Positions 1 through 14,700 of a DNA stretch of 64,000 bases are shown piece after piece. The notes under the pieces are model-generated. The model ran no database searches. It had not been told where the DNA came from and was given only the letters and a program-made list of their open reading frames with translations. Source of the DNA: Struthio camelus (lineage: Eukaryota; Chordata; Aves; Struthioniformes; Struthionidae); NCBI RefSeq assembly GCF_040807025.1, contig NC_090942.1, positions 39,882,911-39,946,910 of the forward strand, written 5' to 3'. Position numbers and translations under genes: made by a program. Positions within the stretch are counted from its first letter, which is position 1, and the number at the start of each line of letters is the position of its first letter.

Positions 1-3000
1 TTTCTCCTGAAGTGGTAAGCTATGATGTATTTGGGAATAAGCCTGAAATGTTGGGTCTGCTTTACCATGACTAAAACAATGAATCTTTCTTTGAGGTGCT
101 GCTGTAAAAGCATTGGTTGCAATTCCTAATTCACGCAGGAACCATAACTGCATGAAAGGAAAAAAGTAAGCATCCTGCCATGATAAAAAGCTTCAGTATG
201 GTAAGTGTTCAGAGTACATCTGATTCCATCTTCTTCTTTGCTACGTGCAACATATTTTCTTTGTGGTATTTTACACCAGTTGTGAATTCTGTTTTTGAAT
301 AAAAGGCAGCTGGCAGAAAGTAGTTGCCTGTTTAGTACATGTGTAATTCTGCCTACTCTCGTGTCATGAACATACCATTGTGCTTGCTTCAAGATGTGCT
401 GGATGATCCTTGTTCTCCACTGCTCACAGTGATGGTGTCTCTCTTTAATACGGGGTGGATGGGTGATAAAAAAAAGGCTTCTGCTTGCCATGTGCTGCCA
501 GCAGCATGGTGTTTTAGGTGTGAGCAACTCCCTTTGCAGGAAGAAAGTAAAGCAGATCTCCCCTTCCCTAAAGGGGAGGAGGGAGAGAGGCTTGAAGGGT
601 GCCCGGGAGGCAGAGAACAGCACAGCCTGCCCTGAGGGAGCCTGCAGTCCCACCAAGACCCCTGCGCAGTGGTCAGCAGGTCCAGACATGCCAGGGGATG
701 GATGGAAAACTTCTTTTAGGGACCAGAGGAGGTTTTACGGGATTTCTTGCAGCCCAGGAGGTCTCTGCGGGACCAGGAGCAAGCCCAAAGGATAAACCTT
801 ACACTGCAAAAAAGCACTTGGTGAGGGAACCAGGGAAACTGGTTACAACCCTCTGCACCAACATTTTGTCTTAGGCAACAGCTTTCTATTTTAAAAAGTT
901 CACACCTGTAGTTTCTGTTCAAATAAAATACTGCATTTAAAAGCAGAAAGCTGTCTTGGTGCACTTGGGATGCTCAGTCTCAAGAGGAGATGGGGACGGG
1001 TTCCTCTTGGACTTTGGGCCAGTTTGGGGCCTTGTTACATATGGCAAAGAAACACAGGTCTCCAGGAAGTCTACAGAAAATGCTCTGACTCTCAGAGTAC
1101 ATAACAAAATGAAGTAAATGAGAAAATAGAGGTATACGTAAAACATCTTGCAAAACTGTTGTTGCTGGGATTTTAGTTCTGGAGGTTTAATTTCCATATC
1201 GTAGTACAGTTTCTTTCACTCTTTTGTTAATATTTGCCAAACTTGCAAATCTTGTTTGGTGTAGGAGAAAAAAAAAATGTTTGTATTTAGGTTCTAAAGA
1301 ATGATGAATTATAAGCCCAAAGTGATTACAGTTTGTTTGTGGATAAGTATATACTGTTACTGAACAGCTGGAACCAATAAGAATGATAATTTTCCTAAGC
1401 CAATGCATGAATATACAGGATGTTTCTCCATGGAGTGCTGATATACCAAGAGTATATAATCAAATTTCAGGAAAAAAAATTGTACTTACATGCTCTATAT
1501 GAGCGGCCTATATGCTTCTGTTTGTGCCAGAAAATTTAAGGGAGAGGAAAAGAGAGCAAAGATAGAACATTTGGGGGAAAATTATTGGGTATTTTGCAAA
1601 GTGTCAGCAAATGGGTTCTTCCTGCTTTACTTGAACAAGAGGAAACGTATCCACAGATCCACAGAAAATCCTGATTCGTAGAAAATCTTGAAAATGTATA
1701 CTGATAGTGAATGACTGGCATTTTGCATATTTCAAAATAATCACACTCTACATATTAGGTGTATAATTTAAATATATGAAAGACGTATAAATAAACACCT
1801 CCCCCATAACTGTATGCACAGCTGAACTTTCCATGTTCTTTACAATATACTGGATTTTTCTTTTATGAACAATAGGCTGCATGTCAGTGAAGGAATGCAG
1901 AATTTAGATGTTTTAGAGCCTGCCATATTCATGTGTGAGCTTGTCCTATAATACTTGAATATATAAAGAACTTTTATGCAGAGAAAATCAAAGTAATTTC
2001 ATATGCAAGACAAATTCAGTGTCTTTTATCAGGAAAGACAAATGAATGTGGTTAAATATGAATCACCTTTAAATGATTATAAAAATAACTGAAAAGTAAG
2101 CAAAAGGGGGCCGCTGCAGGATAATACTACAGTATTTGGGAATATAATGTTCTCATTCTGCACCAAGTTCTTCTTCGTGCTGTATAAGCTTTCCAAGCAT
2201 TTCAAAAAGTAATTTCTGAATTATGTTGCAGGTAGGCAATCAAATGCAGAGTTTACAGCAAGATGCAGATTTGGAATAAATAATCCTAAACATCCTGAAA
2301 TTATGCTATCTTTGTTACTGCTGTGAATCTGGCCTTCAAACCCTTGCCGATTTTGGATATGTTTGACTTTGCAAGCTGTATTTTCAGCCGCCAGGGCACA
2401 AATGGGAAAGAAGCTCTGGGAAAGCCAGGCGGGAACCTGGAAGCTGAAGAGGCCAAAGGACTCGCGAGTCAGAGCAAGCACATGGAGAGGGGATTTTTTG
2501 GTGGAAAGGTCTGGGAGGATTACGGTAGCCTTCCTCAACTTCCTCTGCCTCCTCCTCCTCTCTTCACCACCTCGCCTGTCTCTGTGAGGATGCACTCATG
2601 CCTGGCAACCTTTCAGCATCTATCCCTTCAGCCCTGCTGGCCCCTGGGGTTGGTGCCCTCCTGGTAGTCCCTGGCTGTCTGGTGCTGCCGAAAGGACACC
2701 ATGGGAGCTGAGGAGAGGCTCACCCTTGATGCTGATGCTAAAACCAAAGCTGCGGGACTGGAGGCACTGGTGTTGCATCTGCATGCAATGCAGAAGGGCT
2801 CAAGGTGGGTTTTATTTAACACGAGCAGGTGATGCGGGCAGCAAGTGCATGGGTGTTATACAGTACAGGAGTCAGGGCTTAGTGGTGTGTTTTGCTTTTC
2901 GTATAATCTGCCTAACATCAGGAGAAAATAGAAGCCCCAGGAAAGCTTCCCTGTGGTAGCAGCCCATGAGCACTGTGAGCCGTCATAAATTCCTGTACCT

Positions 3001-6000
3001 CGAAGCAATATTAGCACTGGGGCTCTGAATGTTTCTTCTTGCAAAGAATTCTGAATATAGGCTTAATATAGCCTAGATTTGTCAAAGCTGACTCTCTGTT
3101 CCTTGCTCTTGTGCAGATATTTACAGCCATGCAAACTACACACAGAATGGATATACAGTGCTGGTGAATTAGAGTGAAGTTTGCAAGTAGAAAAATGTGC
3201 AATATGTAGATAGAGATTATAAAGAAAAATGAGTTTGTAAAGAAAAAAACGTGGAATCTTTATTTTCTTTTAAAATAGAAAGGCTAACTGCTGTTTAATT
3301 ATCCTTAAAATATGTACTGTTGAATGACAGATTCACTTCCAAACATCTTGGTTAGCAGTTCTTATCCATATCGAGGCTATTGGAATACTTCAGGATTAGC
3401 AGCTCCATCAACGCATCAGGCTACTGCCTTCACTACTGCTTTTACTATTCAGAATAGAAAAAAAAAGAATGATTGAAAACCTTTAAGATACAGCAGATAG
3501 CGCTTAATATATTAGTCTAATAAATGCCTTCTAAAAAGCTTACATTAGAATGGATACCTGTTTTATAGATACCATATGATATTTTGAAACTGGAACCTGA
3601 CTTGTTGTAAAGTTTACCGTTTCTTTTTTTTTCCTAGTGTCAATTTAGGATTTCAGATGTAATGATAATTTTGTAAGTAAATAACGCCCTTAATTCACAT
3701 CTGCAGTCAGTGAGTATTTTGCTGAATAGGAAAGTACAGAATTTGCCTCTGAGGTTGCATTTTTCAGAAGCTACATCACATTGGATGCAGGCAACATGAT
3801 TTGCCACTCCTAAGGCAGAAAGTGCATGCTCAGAATATACTGATCTCTCTTGGCTAAGAGCCACACTTTCAATTTTTCAGGCATCCTTTTCACTAATGGT
3901 TTAACCCTTATAGGCAGCTAATGTTCACTGTGCTTCTGCTGGAATACATTGAAGATAAAATATTTATACTGCTCCATTGGAATGAGCATTAAAAAGACAA
4001 GATTGTTGAAAATAATGGTCTCAAAGAGGAGTAAAAATGAGAACCAGAAATAGGCTCATAAAATTCTTCTCAAAAATGCAGACCTCCCAGGAAAAACCGA
4101 GGAATTCTTTTATATCTGACACTGGTACTGAGGGAGATTTGCTGTCACTGGCCAGCAACAAGCTAGAACATGTTGGCAAGGACCAAGTAGCTAGTGACAG
4201 TCTATGTGGATTTGAAAGGGTAGGTCATGGTTAGCAAAATGGGTTTCATAAGAAAGAGACACAGAAGAAAGCAATGTCTGTATGCAGAGAGTTTGGCCTT
4301 CGAGAATATATCACTGTCTTTCTCCTGATCTCATATATATTTGCATATATTTCAAAAGATTAAGTGACTTATAGCTTGAGCAATTTTGCTGGTAAAAGTG
4401 TTTTAGAGAAAGGCTTGGCATTTTCATATGTAGTCACCAATACGAACAGGACACACTCTCAGTGTGTGTGGCTGCAACTTCCTGCAAATGGGGAAACGCT
4501 CGATGGTGAGTGATTTAAAAGTCTGAAGATAGATCTCATACAATCAGAATGGTCACCTCACCAGGATACCCTACCTTAAAAAAAAATCAGATCAAAATGT
4601 CTGTACAGCCTCCATTACGTGCTCAGGTGTGAAGCCAGCTGATAGGGACTCCATGCACGCCCAGAGCTTCCTAAAGCTGTTGCCTCCATGAACTTCAGGT
4701 AAGAATAGGAGTTTCTCTTGAAATGTAAAATTGGCAAACGTCCTCAGTAGGACTAAAATGATTCTCCACTGTCTATATGCCTACCCCGGCCGTTAGCTGC
4801 CTCCTCCTGCCACTCAGCCTCAAGGTCTGTAGGGTAAATGCAACTGGAAAAGGGGAAGGTCTTTTCCTGGGCAAAGCTGGACTCTTCTCCACAACTTAGC
4901 ATCTGTAGAAAAGAGAAAGCCTGCTCCCACACACAGCTAATCATTACAGATCACTGCTCCTGTAGGTTAGGGACGCCTAGCACTGCCTGAGGACCAGGCT
5001 CTTCTCCTGAAGAAGTCCTAGGCCCCATCATCAGGATATTCCCGTGCTAGGCTAGAGTGCAAGTAAACAGCAGGCCCAGGTGATTGCTTTCTGTTTCTGG
5101 TACTTTTAATATCTGGTATGAATTTACAAATGTGCCTATGAAACTGAAGGAAATAAAGTAGTTCTGTGAACAATAAATGTCAGTGTAAAATTCAGTGTGG
5201 TCCTGCTGCATAAATCAGGGGTCTTGACATATAATTTAGGCTTAATGTGCCTCACACTGCTGATGGTTTCCAATTTAGCATATGTCTCCAAGACCAGAAC
5301 GCTGTTCCGGCCTTTTCTCCCTTGAGTTTTTGTTAATACAAGAGGGAGATCCAGTAAAAAACAGTCCCATTTTGGATGACATTATTGGGGGTAAAAAAAG
5401 AAAAAGGAGCATAGATGAAAAAGACAAAGCAAGGAATACACAGCAGATGGGAAGGCAGATGGAATAGATAGGCAGGTAGCTGTAAATGGCCCAGGCAAGG
5501 TCCACCCTTCCCAAATTGTTAGTGACTTCTGCAAAACGTATATTGCTCTTCTAATTGAACAGGTGCAATAATGTGATTAATATCAAATCCGTATACCCAT
5601 TTACAAACAAACCTACGCAATAGCCAGGGAAATACGAAAAAAAGTTCTCCTCAGCCACCTTACCATCATCATCAAAACAAAAGAGTATTAGCCTAAGGGT
5701 AGCCATATGTTAACCAGTATGTATTAACCTCTGTTTTCTTCAAAATCAGAAACCTGAAAGAATAAGCAAGAGTGATGATTTCATGGCCTTTTATTCAGTG
5801 CTGGATAGCTTTTGGATGATTTTGTTTTCTAATTGGAAAGACAGGAAATGAATAGTGGGAGAGGGAACAGTGGAAAAGCTGCAGAGTGTTGAATAAGAGG
5901 CAAAATAATTAAGTTGATAGCAGTTATAGTGTAAGCCTCAAGCTGTGATCTAATCAGATATCACAACCTAAGCAGGATTGGGCTGCCTCAGTACTTATGG

Positions 6001-8250
6001 GGGAAAACCCATATGCTGTTGGAAACACAGCTGCTGATTCAGTAGGTATAAGGTTCTCTGCTGGCTCACTCACGGAAGCACATCACAGCATGAGTTTAGG
6101 AGGGACTGGAATATAGTTACTACAAATATATTTGCTACAAATTAACATCATAAAGTCTCACTTTCAGACAGGATGCTTATATTCTTGTCTACTACACTGC
6201 TGCAATTTCAGAGGAATACAGTATTTTTCACACCTCCTCTTAAACTTTCCAGAGTACTTTTGAGATGTTAAATAGCTGCTATATTTCATGTCAGAAGTGG
6301 TTCCTAGTTTGGTGCTGGGCAAAGTGATTCTCACATAAATGCCACGAGCTGCTCACTTTACTCACTTAAATAGTACTATTCAAAATTGATGGGACACCTT
6401 CTGCGAGACAGCAACTAGGTTTTACACAGAGTTTATGCAATCAGGATGAAAAGCTCCTGTGCAGACACTGAATGGCTGGGCCATACTTCAATAAATCACC
6501 TGTGAAAATTGTATTCCCTGGGCCAGTAAATAAGCTGCATGGGAATGAGTTTCACCCTCAAACTCTGAAGTCCTTTGGAACTCCGTCCAGTAAAATTTTT
6601 AAGGTATGTATAAAATTATTAATAGCTGTAGAACAATATGACCAATGACCAATTAGTGAAGCGAGTATAATTAGAGGCATCCAGACATCATGGAAGAACA
6701 TTCTGTGGGCAAGTAAGTCTTACGTCTCCTCTTGAGCATAATGTATCGTTACACTGGAGCAGAGGTAATAATTCATTTTACACACTGGAGATAATGTGCT
6801 GGAGGGGGAATAAATGGATCACATCAGTTAAGTCTGCCACATGAAGTAAGGAATTTCAAAAACCACATGTCCATGCTGAAAGATAGAGCCTTCCCAGAAA
6901 TAGTGCTACATCAATTAACAATAGAAGAAACCTGAGTGTAGCAAAGAGAGTTTGTTTCAAATACTAACAAAAAAATGCCAAATAGTTAGGAGTGAATATG
7001 ATTACATCAGTCTTTTGTGCATCCAGACATTAGAGTGGAGGAAAACATCTGGGTCTAAAAATGACTTAACCAGGGAATATGTTAAAGTTTGGCACAGTTT
7101 GGCACAAGGGCAGTTAAGTCTATCTTGAATATATGCATTATTACACAGGGTCTGACTCAGATGAGCTGAAGTAAAGAAAAGAGAAAACTCACACTTTAAA
7201 CTCTTCTACATGCTTATGCTTAGACATGAAAGGCAAATTTCTGCCAAGTAATGGCTCAGCTGAGTTACAGCTAACCAGAGCCGGCAAGTCGCCATGCCTC
7301 AGCTCAACACTGTGCGGATGTAGTAGCCCTACTCTCTGGGTGGTTCAGGTATGTTTGCTGAGCTTATTAGCTCAGGGGCAGAGCCGTGCCGTGCAGCTAC
7401 ACATTTCCAGATCTAAACTGGCTCTGAGTGTTTCCACACAATAGACTCTTGCACTTCCTGATCAGGTTAACTCCTACAAAGCCAGTCTGGATGTCTGTGA
7501 GTGATGGTGTAAATACAGCCAGAGAAATTACTCATGTCACAAGAGAAGCCTTGGTGCTATTTCTCACCAATTTCTTTGATGATAAGTTGCGTGAAAGGGA
7601 AATGTAAATATATTCTCAAAAGTTATCCAAGGTATTCAACAAATACTTTCCAATTTAGGATACACAGTTCTAAATGTATTGGGTTAAAGAGCTTATTTTT
7701 ATATTTATGGTTTTCCTAATCATCAGACAAGTTAGGTACTGATATGCCTAGTGATGTAGATAACATTCATTGAAGAGCAATGGTCCAGTCTTCGGATCCT
7801 GCAAGTGATAGTTGGTGCAGGGGCTAAGGAGTAATATGGGGAAAAAACAGCCAAAAGTGGCTAATTAATCCCACCAAATGTTTAGGACCAACCTATATTG
7901 GAGATGCTTCTAACTTGCATCAGTGGGCTTCCAGTTTGTGAGGATATGCTCGTGTCTGATTTATGCTCAGCTGCCCTAAGGCCTGATTATAGTCCCAAGC
8001 AGTGGCTATGCACTTGGGGTGCTCTAAATCTGTATGTTTCACAACCAGCCTCCTCTACGTCATTCTTCCAGGCCTCCTAGTGAATGCAGTTTCCTATTGT
8101 TACAGCTAGTCAGGAAGCTCTCCAGAACCCTCTGCCCTATAGGTATTGCTACAGTGCAAGCCTTTGAAAATAGATTGCATATACTAGTCTGGTGCAAAGG
8201 GGTTAAAGTGGGAGCCCAGTGCTGAGTCTCGCAGGGAATTCAGCTCCAGA
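1..8250. other. Intergenic or distant intronic DNA, no supported gene
   Basis: AT-rich sequence without recognisable exons, RNA genes or transposons. The longest open frame is on the minus strand at 126-689 (187 codons), with no recognisable domain. A locally more GC-rich stretch at about 2390-2760 shows short overlapping frames on both strands and no coding signature. Confidence 0.6.
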
Positions 8251-8736
8251 TTGTGATACCTAAATGTAGATACCTACATGTAAGTGTCAGCAGGTGAGCC
8301 ATGTATCTAAGCTCATGTGACAGTCAACGGAGTCAGAGGAGCCGCGAGAAGGAAATACGGCTTATTTCAGAGCAGATAGCTAGGAAGTTGCAAAGCCAAG
8401 GTGGCTAGTGGTATTTGAGATGCACTAGCATCCTGGCCTACTCCTGGCCTTCCACTTCTGCTTTGGGAGGACATGGGTCACCTGGAGGTCCTGCATTGTA
8501 CACACCATCATGGTGTGGTTGTCTCGGATACACCTCAGATAGCCCTAGGTACCTATGTGTGGGCAACTGGCTCAAGCCTGCCTGTGCTGGCCAGCTGAAA
8601 TGCACTCTGGGCTCCACTCCCTGCTCAAGCAGGGTCACTCTGGGCTCCACTGGCTGGATCTCCACTGTCTGTAATGGGCACTTCAAACCCACATGTAGAC
8701 ATCCATGTGTAGACATGGGCATTTAGGTATCTCAAC
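8251..8736. mobile_element. Putative inverted-repeat (non-autonomous DNA transposon-like) element
   Basis: The left end TTGTGATACCTAAATG (8251-8266) matches the reverse complement of the right end (8720-8735) at 15 of 16 bases. Further diverged inverted segments built on the motif gatacctacatgt follow inward at 8267-8288 and 8690-8710. The interior is more GC-rich than its surroundings and encodes nothing recognisable. No clear target-site duplication is seen. The family is not identified. Confidence 0.45.
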
Positions 8737-11700
8737 TGTGAAGTGAACCATATCCTCAGCGGTTTCAGCACAAAAAGGGTTAAGTGCACAAATCCTCCAT
8801 CGCTTAATTAGGAGATACTTAAAGCCCCAGTGTAGGAAAGGTACTCAGCCTTTCTTAACTAAATGAATGTGGCAAACATTTTCCCAACAGATAACTGCAG
8901 GGTTTAGCTGCTGAGTCCTTTTGCATCCAGAAGACATTGGCATAGACACTTATTTTTGTTTCTCTCTCTTCACCCAGAAGATGTGGTGCAACAGCAACCC
9001 TAAGATAAAGGAGGAGGTGGAAAGGATTTGGGGCAGATAGAGAAACTGTCTGTGAGGTAATGGCTATACAAGTAAATGCTTCAGAGCTGAAATTTGTATG
9101 ATCTAAAGGCTACAATAAGAGAAATCCATTCACAGAAAGTACAGGCATTGTCAGCATGCTTTCTCTTTCTCATCCTTTCAAGCCAGTCAGTATTGTGGAA
9201 ACCAGCCAGAGCAGAAGTGGAAGCAGTCTGTATTTATAAGTCTAACAAGCAAGCATAAGACTTTTAGACTAATTTAAGAGAGTGGTGGAAAAAAAAGTGC
9301 CACAACCAGTTCTCAACCACTTCACTGCATCTTTTTCTTTTTTTTTTTTTTTTTAGAATCTGGAAGATTCATCTTTCTGCTTGGTGTGTAAATAAAGATA
9401 TCAGCAAAATGCAGAGCTTTACAGGCATATGGATATCATGGCCATATCATCCTTTTCTCACATTATTGGAAGGCAGGTATTTCATTCAGATAATATATCT
9501 ACAGGCAATATTGCTTTTTCTCACATCAGTCTCCTAAGCAGATAAGGGAGTTCCTTTCCATTTGGTACAGAGACTTCCACAAAGGTCTAAAAATGATGTG
9601 AGATTTTTTTTTCCCCTTTCTAGAACTAAAGTTCATAATAGAAACTATTAATCTTGTACAGAGTTGGGTGAGGTTTTGCTGGAGCATTATCACATCAGAA
9701 GACTGGATATAAGAAAGAGAATGTTGTTGATTCTGCCTAAAGGCAGAATATCTTTTAAATTCAAGTCTTAGCAAATTTCCTTTACCTAAGCCCTGCCATT
9801 TCATGGTTTCTATTGCATTAATGGGAATTTCTTAAAAAAGATGTATACAAGAAAACTGACCATCCAGGTAAACAGAAACAAATATGCATGAGATGATTGG
9901 CAGGTGAATTTATTTTGGTTACTTTGAGATGTGATGCACAAAAGCTACTGGCAACAACTTCAACGTTGATAGATTTAATGTTATATAATAGTCATTCAGT
10001 TTAGAAGTCACCGAGAATGGTGAGGAAATTTCTACCAAAGAGGAAGCTCGGTGGTTTTTAGAACAGTAGTTCAAGGACCTTTATTGCAGAATAGTTCAGT
10101 ACCTTTATTATTCAGAAATTTAGACTGAATAAACACGTCTTTGATTAGCTGAAAATTATTCCTGACCAAACAGGTAAACAATTTTTTTATAATGCCAATT
10201 TTTTAGAAGGCAGGAGAAGTGGAAATGAAAGAAGGTGATTATATCTAATTAAACCTCATTAAGAAACAAATAGCCAGTGGATTGAATGTTACAGTCATTT
10301 AGGTTCTTTCATTTTCCATGAAAACATTTAAGATTAATTTTAAGGTCTTTTATCATTAAACCAAAAGCTAAGTGAGTAAAAGATCCCACTCATTTTTCAG
10401 TTGTTACATTCAATTAAAATATTACAGAACATTGTATTTTTTTTTCCTCAAAAGGGACTTGAATCCACAATGATCCATAGGATTATTGATAATACGTAAT
10501 AAAATGGGGAAAGTTATTTGAAGAGTGGCTGTTGTCTGGATTTCTTAGTCATTTGCAAACTTCTGAACAGGAAAAGGAATGATGTGTAAACTAGGCAAAT
10601 ATAATAAAAATATGCTACAAAAGTCATGTCATGTAGCATATTTAATGAATTTATTGCACCATTTTCAGCAATTGATGGTACCTTCTGTATGAAGAGAGAC
10701 TAAAGGTATATTAAGATGGAATCCAGTGGTTTTAACTTGATTCCATTCAGTTCTGAGGAATTAAAGACAACTTGAAAATTGTATCACTTCCTTACTATTA
10801 AGAGATCAGCTATAATCTTACCCAAGGATATATTTTATGTTTAACTCCATTTTTTTCCTTCATGTCCCTCCAAGAGTAATTTTCCTATTGTCTTCTTGCT
10901 AATGAGGAATGAATTAGTCCAGCAGATGGAATCAAATTCCTTTTAAAAAGAAAGTCAAAGGTGATTCTTAGGGTAGGTCAGTTCCACTACAGATTTCTAT
11001 TATTAGAACAGAGTATTTCACTTGCTAGCCATTTGTAGACAATATCTCATGCAAAATCATTCACCAGTAAAACACACTTAGGGGGACACTGGGGTCAATT
11101 CATAGCTGCTGTGTACTTTGTATAGCTATTTACACTAAGGCAGAGTGAGTATAAATACTGCCATTCCGATATGCAGTTATTTTTCATGGATATTAATAGC
11201 TGATAAAAATGAAGCTTCGGAGTATCACTTAAACTACCTACTGGAAGAGATGTCTAGTGATGTCCTTTCCCTGGTTATCTTAGTGTGAGAAAATACCCTA
11301 TTCAGCTTTCATCACTTCACCGATCCACCAGGGAAAATCTTAGTGTCAAGATTTACCTTATTAACTAAATGACCAGGTAGTAAATTGAGCCAATAGCTTG
11401 ATCAGTCATTCTGCAAGCTTAATAGATTGCAGAAGTAGGAGTTCTACTCCTACTGAGTAGGAGTAGGAATTGTGTATTGCGTTTGTAAGTAACGCATAAA
11501 CTGAGACTCTGGAGGAAAAGAGTTCTTCTAGACATCTGGGAGAGCCACCTCCAGAGATAAAAGCATTCAGCTACCAAATAACCAATTGGAACAGGAGGTA
11601 AAAAAGTGTGAAATCTGTTCAAGGAGAAGCATGAACAAATAGTATAACTGTGATCAACTTTTGTCGTAGAAGGTGACAGGAGGAATCCTTTCTTGTTTCT

Positions 11701-14700
11701 CTAAGATTGTAATCTCAGAGATAAAAAAAAGGGATTCCTGCTAACAAATAATGACATATGAGGAAAAAATATTATACTGTCAATAGGAATTAATGAATTG
11801 TCAATGTTGCTAATTTGGGGGTCTACGTTTTTCTGTATATTTAAGTTCTGATGGAAGATGGCTAGCCTAGAGCACAGGTAGCAGCATATGGAGATCTTTC
11901 AACTTGAACTCTCTCTGCTTCCAATACCAGCTATCAGCTACCAGTGGCCAAGGACTGCTAGCCTCTGAGGACCACTGGTAACCTGTATGGGATCTGTTGA
12001 GCGGCCTCAGTCCAGTGTCCATATGACAAAAGCTAGCACAACATATTTGATGCTAACTGCAAACCTCACCAGCATTTCTGGCTGTGAAGCCAAGAATTTG
12101 CCATGCCATGACAAACTATTTTCTTCCTGCTTGCAGATTAGTCAGATTAGTCTTGAAACATGGCAGCATATGGGAGCATACACAGTTGCAGCAGCCTTTG
12201 CCTGCTTGTGAATCCCTGCCAACAGACTGGGATTGCATGTCTATCACCAACCCTAACATTCACATAACACCAAATCCATGCTGTACATTTTGCTTGCTCC
12301 GCAGCAGAAGCCTCTAACTTCCGGAAGAACAGATTCCCTTTTTAATTTAGAGCAAACAGACATTTTTTTCTTACATAGCCTTTAAATGCCATGACTGTAT
12401 CTAATGATTGCATTTCATTTAGATATAGTCTTTGATGCTTTACTAGCACACCAATTCAATCCAACGCTGTGATTAAATGGCCTCCTGCTGACTGGCTGGC
12501 GCCAGGCGCAGTGCAGAAATAGAAATCAGAAGTGCTCAGACTACTCTGTAGCGGCTCCTTCTGGTGATGTGAGGAACTAACATCACGGTCTGAAATAAAG
12601 ACTGTCCATTCAGTCTCAGTTACCGTCATGCAAAACCCTGAAGATACTGTTTAAAGCAAGTACAAATGTTGAAGTGATAAAACAACTGTCTTTCACACGA
12701 CCTTTTATGAAATAACCTGAGCTCTCTAGCCTGTATGCCTTTGTTTATTAATTCATGTGGTCATTCTGAATTTCCCGTTGTCCCTTGTCAGAAATAATCT
12801 TACGAAGAGCAGTTAAGAGTCCTCCTGTTAGATGTAACGTTCCATAATTGTTACCAATTATTTCACCTGTCCTGTGGGAGTGCCTAAAGGTCTTGAGGGG
12901 GATCAGGGACTGCTGTGGTAGGAGGTGCTGTACACAAAAGTAGTAAAATACAACCCCTGTCACAAATATCTGCAGTCAGAGAAAGGCAGGGGTAGGACGA
13001 CTGGCACCATTTTACTAGTATTACTATTTCCCAATGAAATATACATGCATTACTTTTCCCTCCCTTTCTAATTTTAATTTCTATGCCATACAGAAGAAAA
13101 AAATAAATTAGTTCTTAGCATTCCTTCACTGTTCCTCATGTACTGCCTTTTTCCTGCAAGTATTCACATAGCTCTAACTCAGGAAGAAACCTTTCTTCAG
13201 GCCAGGTCTAGGCATCATAATTGCATGCTAAGTGCTATCTTAGGAAAAGATAGATTTAATTATGTGCATACAGGCCTTCTTGAACTGGGACCTTATGAGT
13301 TAATGGTCTGACTGGCAGAAGTGCTGAATACAGGAGTATTGCTTAAGGTCTGTTGTGTAAGTGAAAGATTTGCAGAGAGCACGGACTTGCCAGACACTGC
13401 GATCCCAGACAGCACGCTGCAGAGGGATAAGTGTCCTCATAAGTAAAGACTTGTCACAGCATGGACATTTTCCTGGCTCTGGAGAGAACAGAGGCCAGGC
13501 AATTAATGAGGTAAAATATGGCAATACCTAATCAACCAGTACTACTGCAGTGCTTCAGATTTTGTGATTGGCATGGCAGGTTCCCCCCCCAGCACGGACA
13601 GCCCGGAGTAGCGCCAGGACGTGGCAGGAGCCGCTGGCAGGGAGACAGGGCTGCGGCGCCCGGGGGAGCACGCCGGCACCTAACTGCTCCTCTCGTCTCA
13701 CCCGTCCACACTGGAAGCTGCATAATCTTGGTTTGAAAGAATAAATAAGCACCAGTGTCTGGACTGTCCGGTCACCAGTGTCATTTCTGTCAGACAGAAA
13801 TGTTCTGTACAGCTAAAACAATATGTGTATTAGGAAGATATTTTGTATAAGGCCTGAGCTTTAAAGCAGTCGGAAAATCTGTGCTAAATCTCAGCATAGG
13901 ATTTTTTTTTTTTTCTTCCTGGCCTGCAGGCATTTCTAATAGTGGAACATTTCTTTCCTGCCAAGACAAATTCTACTTCTTGCTTTTATTTTCCCATGCC
14001 ACTTCCTGTGCCAATCAGCCTTTCAATTCTCCTTCAAATCCTGCCTTAAATGCACTTCTTTAGCTTTCCTCTTCATCACTGATTTCCTCTCCGGCACTGT
14101 ATCCTACCATATGTAGACTGTAACCTTCACCTTAAATTTTAATCTTGTTCTCCTGTTGATAAAGACTGTACACACTTCTGGTGCTGTTAAATAATCAGAG
14201 ATAAATATTTCCCCAAAGCGTTTCTGTTTCTGTGCAGTGATAGGCGCTCAGGGTTTGGCAGATGAACTAACAGATTATTCCTTTACGTATTATATTATAT
14301 TTTCCTTTTTCCTGTCGTTTTTTAAGAAATGAGTACAGAGATAGCTTAACAATATGTTTGAACAGGATAATTCACAGGAGAGAGGTAACTGTACCCATAA
14401 AGGATTCGAAATTAAGGATCTGGTCGTGGCCCCTTTAATTCTATGACCATAAATGTTGCTTGCTATCAGCTAGGAGGCTTCAGTGAAGAGCAGCACAAAG
14501 ATATTTTCCACCAGGACTGAGTACACCACCAGTATCATGTTTCAATGGAACAGCTGGTGCTTAAAAGGCTGGTAATTACAATTTTATTCAAAAATCAAAA
14601 CTGGAGGAGCTAGGAAGATCATTGATTCAGATGGATGACCTTGAGAGGCGGATTGCAATGAACTAGTTGAACTTTTGAAAAAGTAAAAAATTAAATAAAA

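Noticed and set aside
8415..8726. Frames of about 100 codons open on both strands
   Set aside because: Both lie inside the putative inverted-repeat element and mirror each other. The Cys/Pro/Gly-rich composition comes from repeated gggctccact units rather than coding.
13518..13752. Overlapping short frames on both strands over the 13.6-kb CpG patch
   Set aside because: They are GC-driven open frames on both strands with no homology. The patch itself is reported as a possible regulatory site only.
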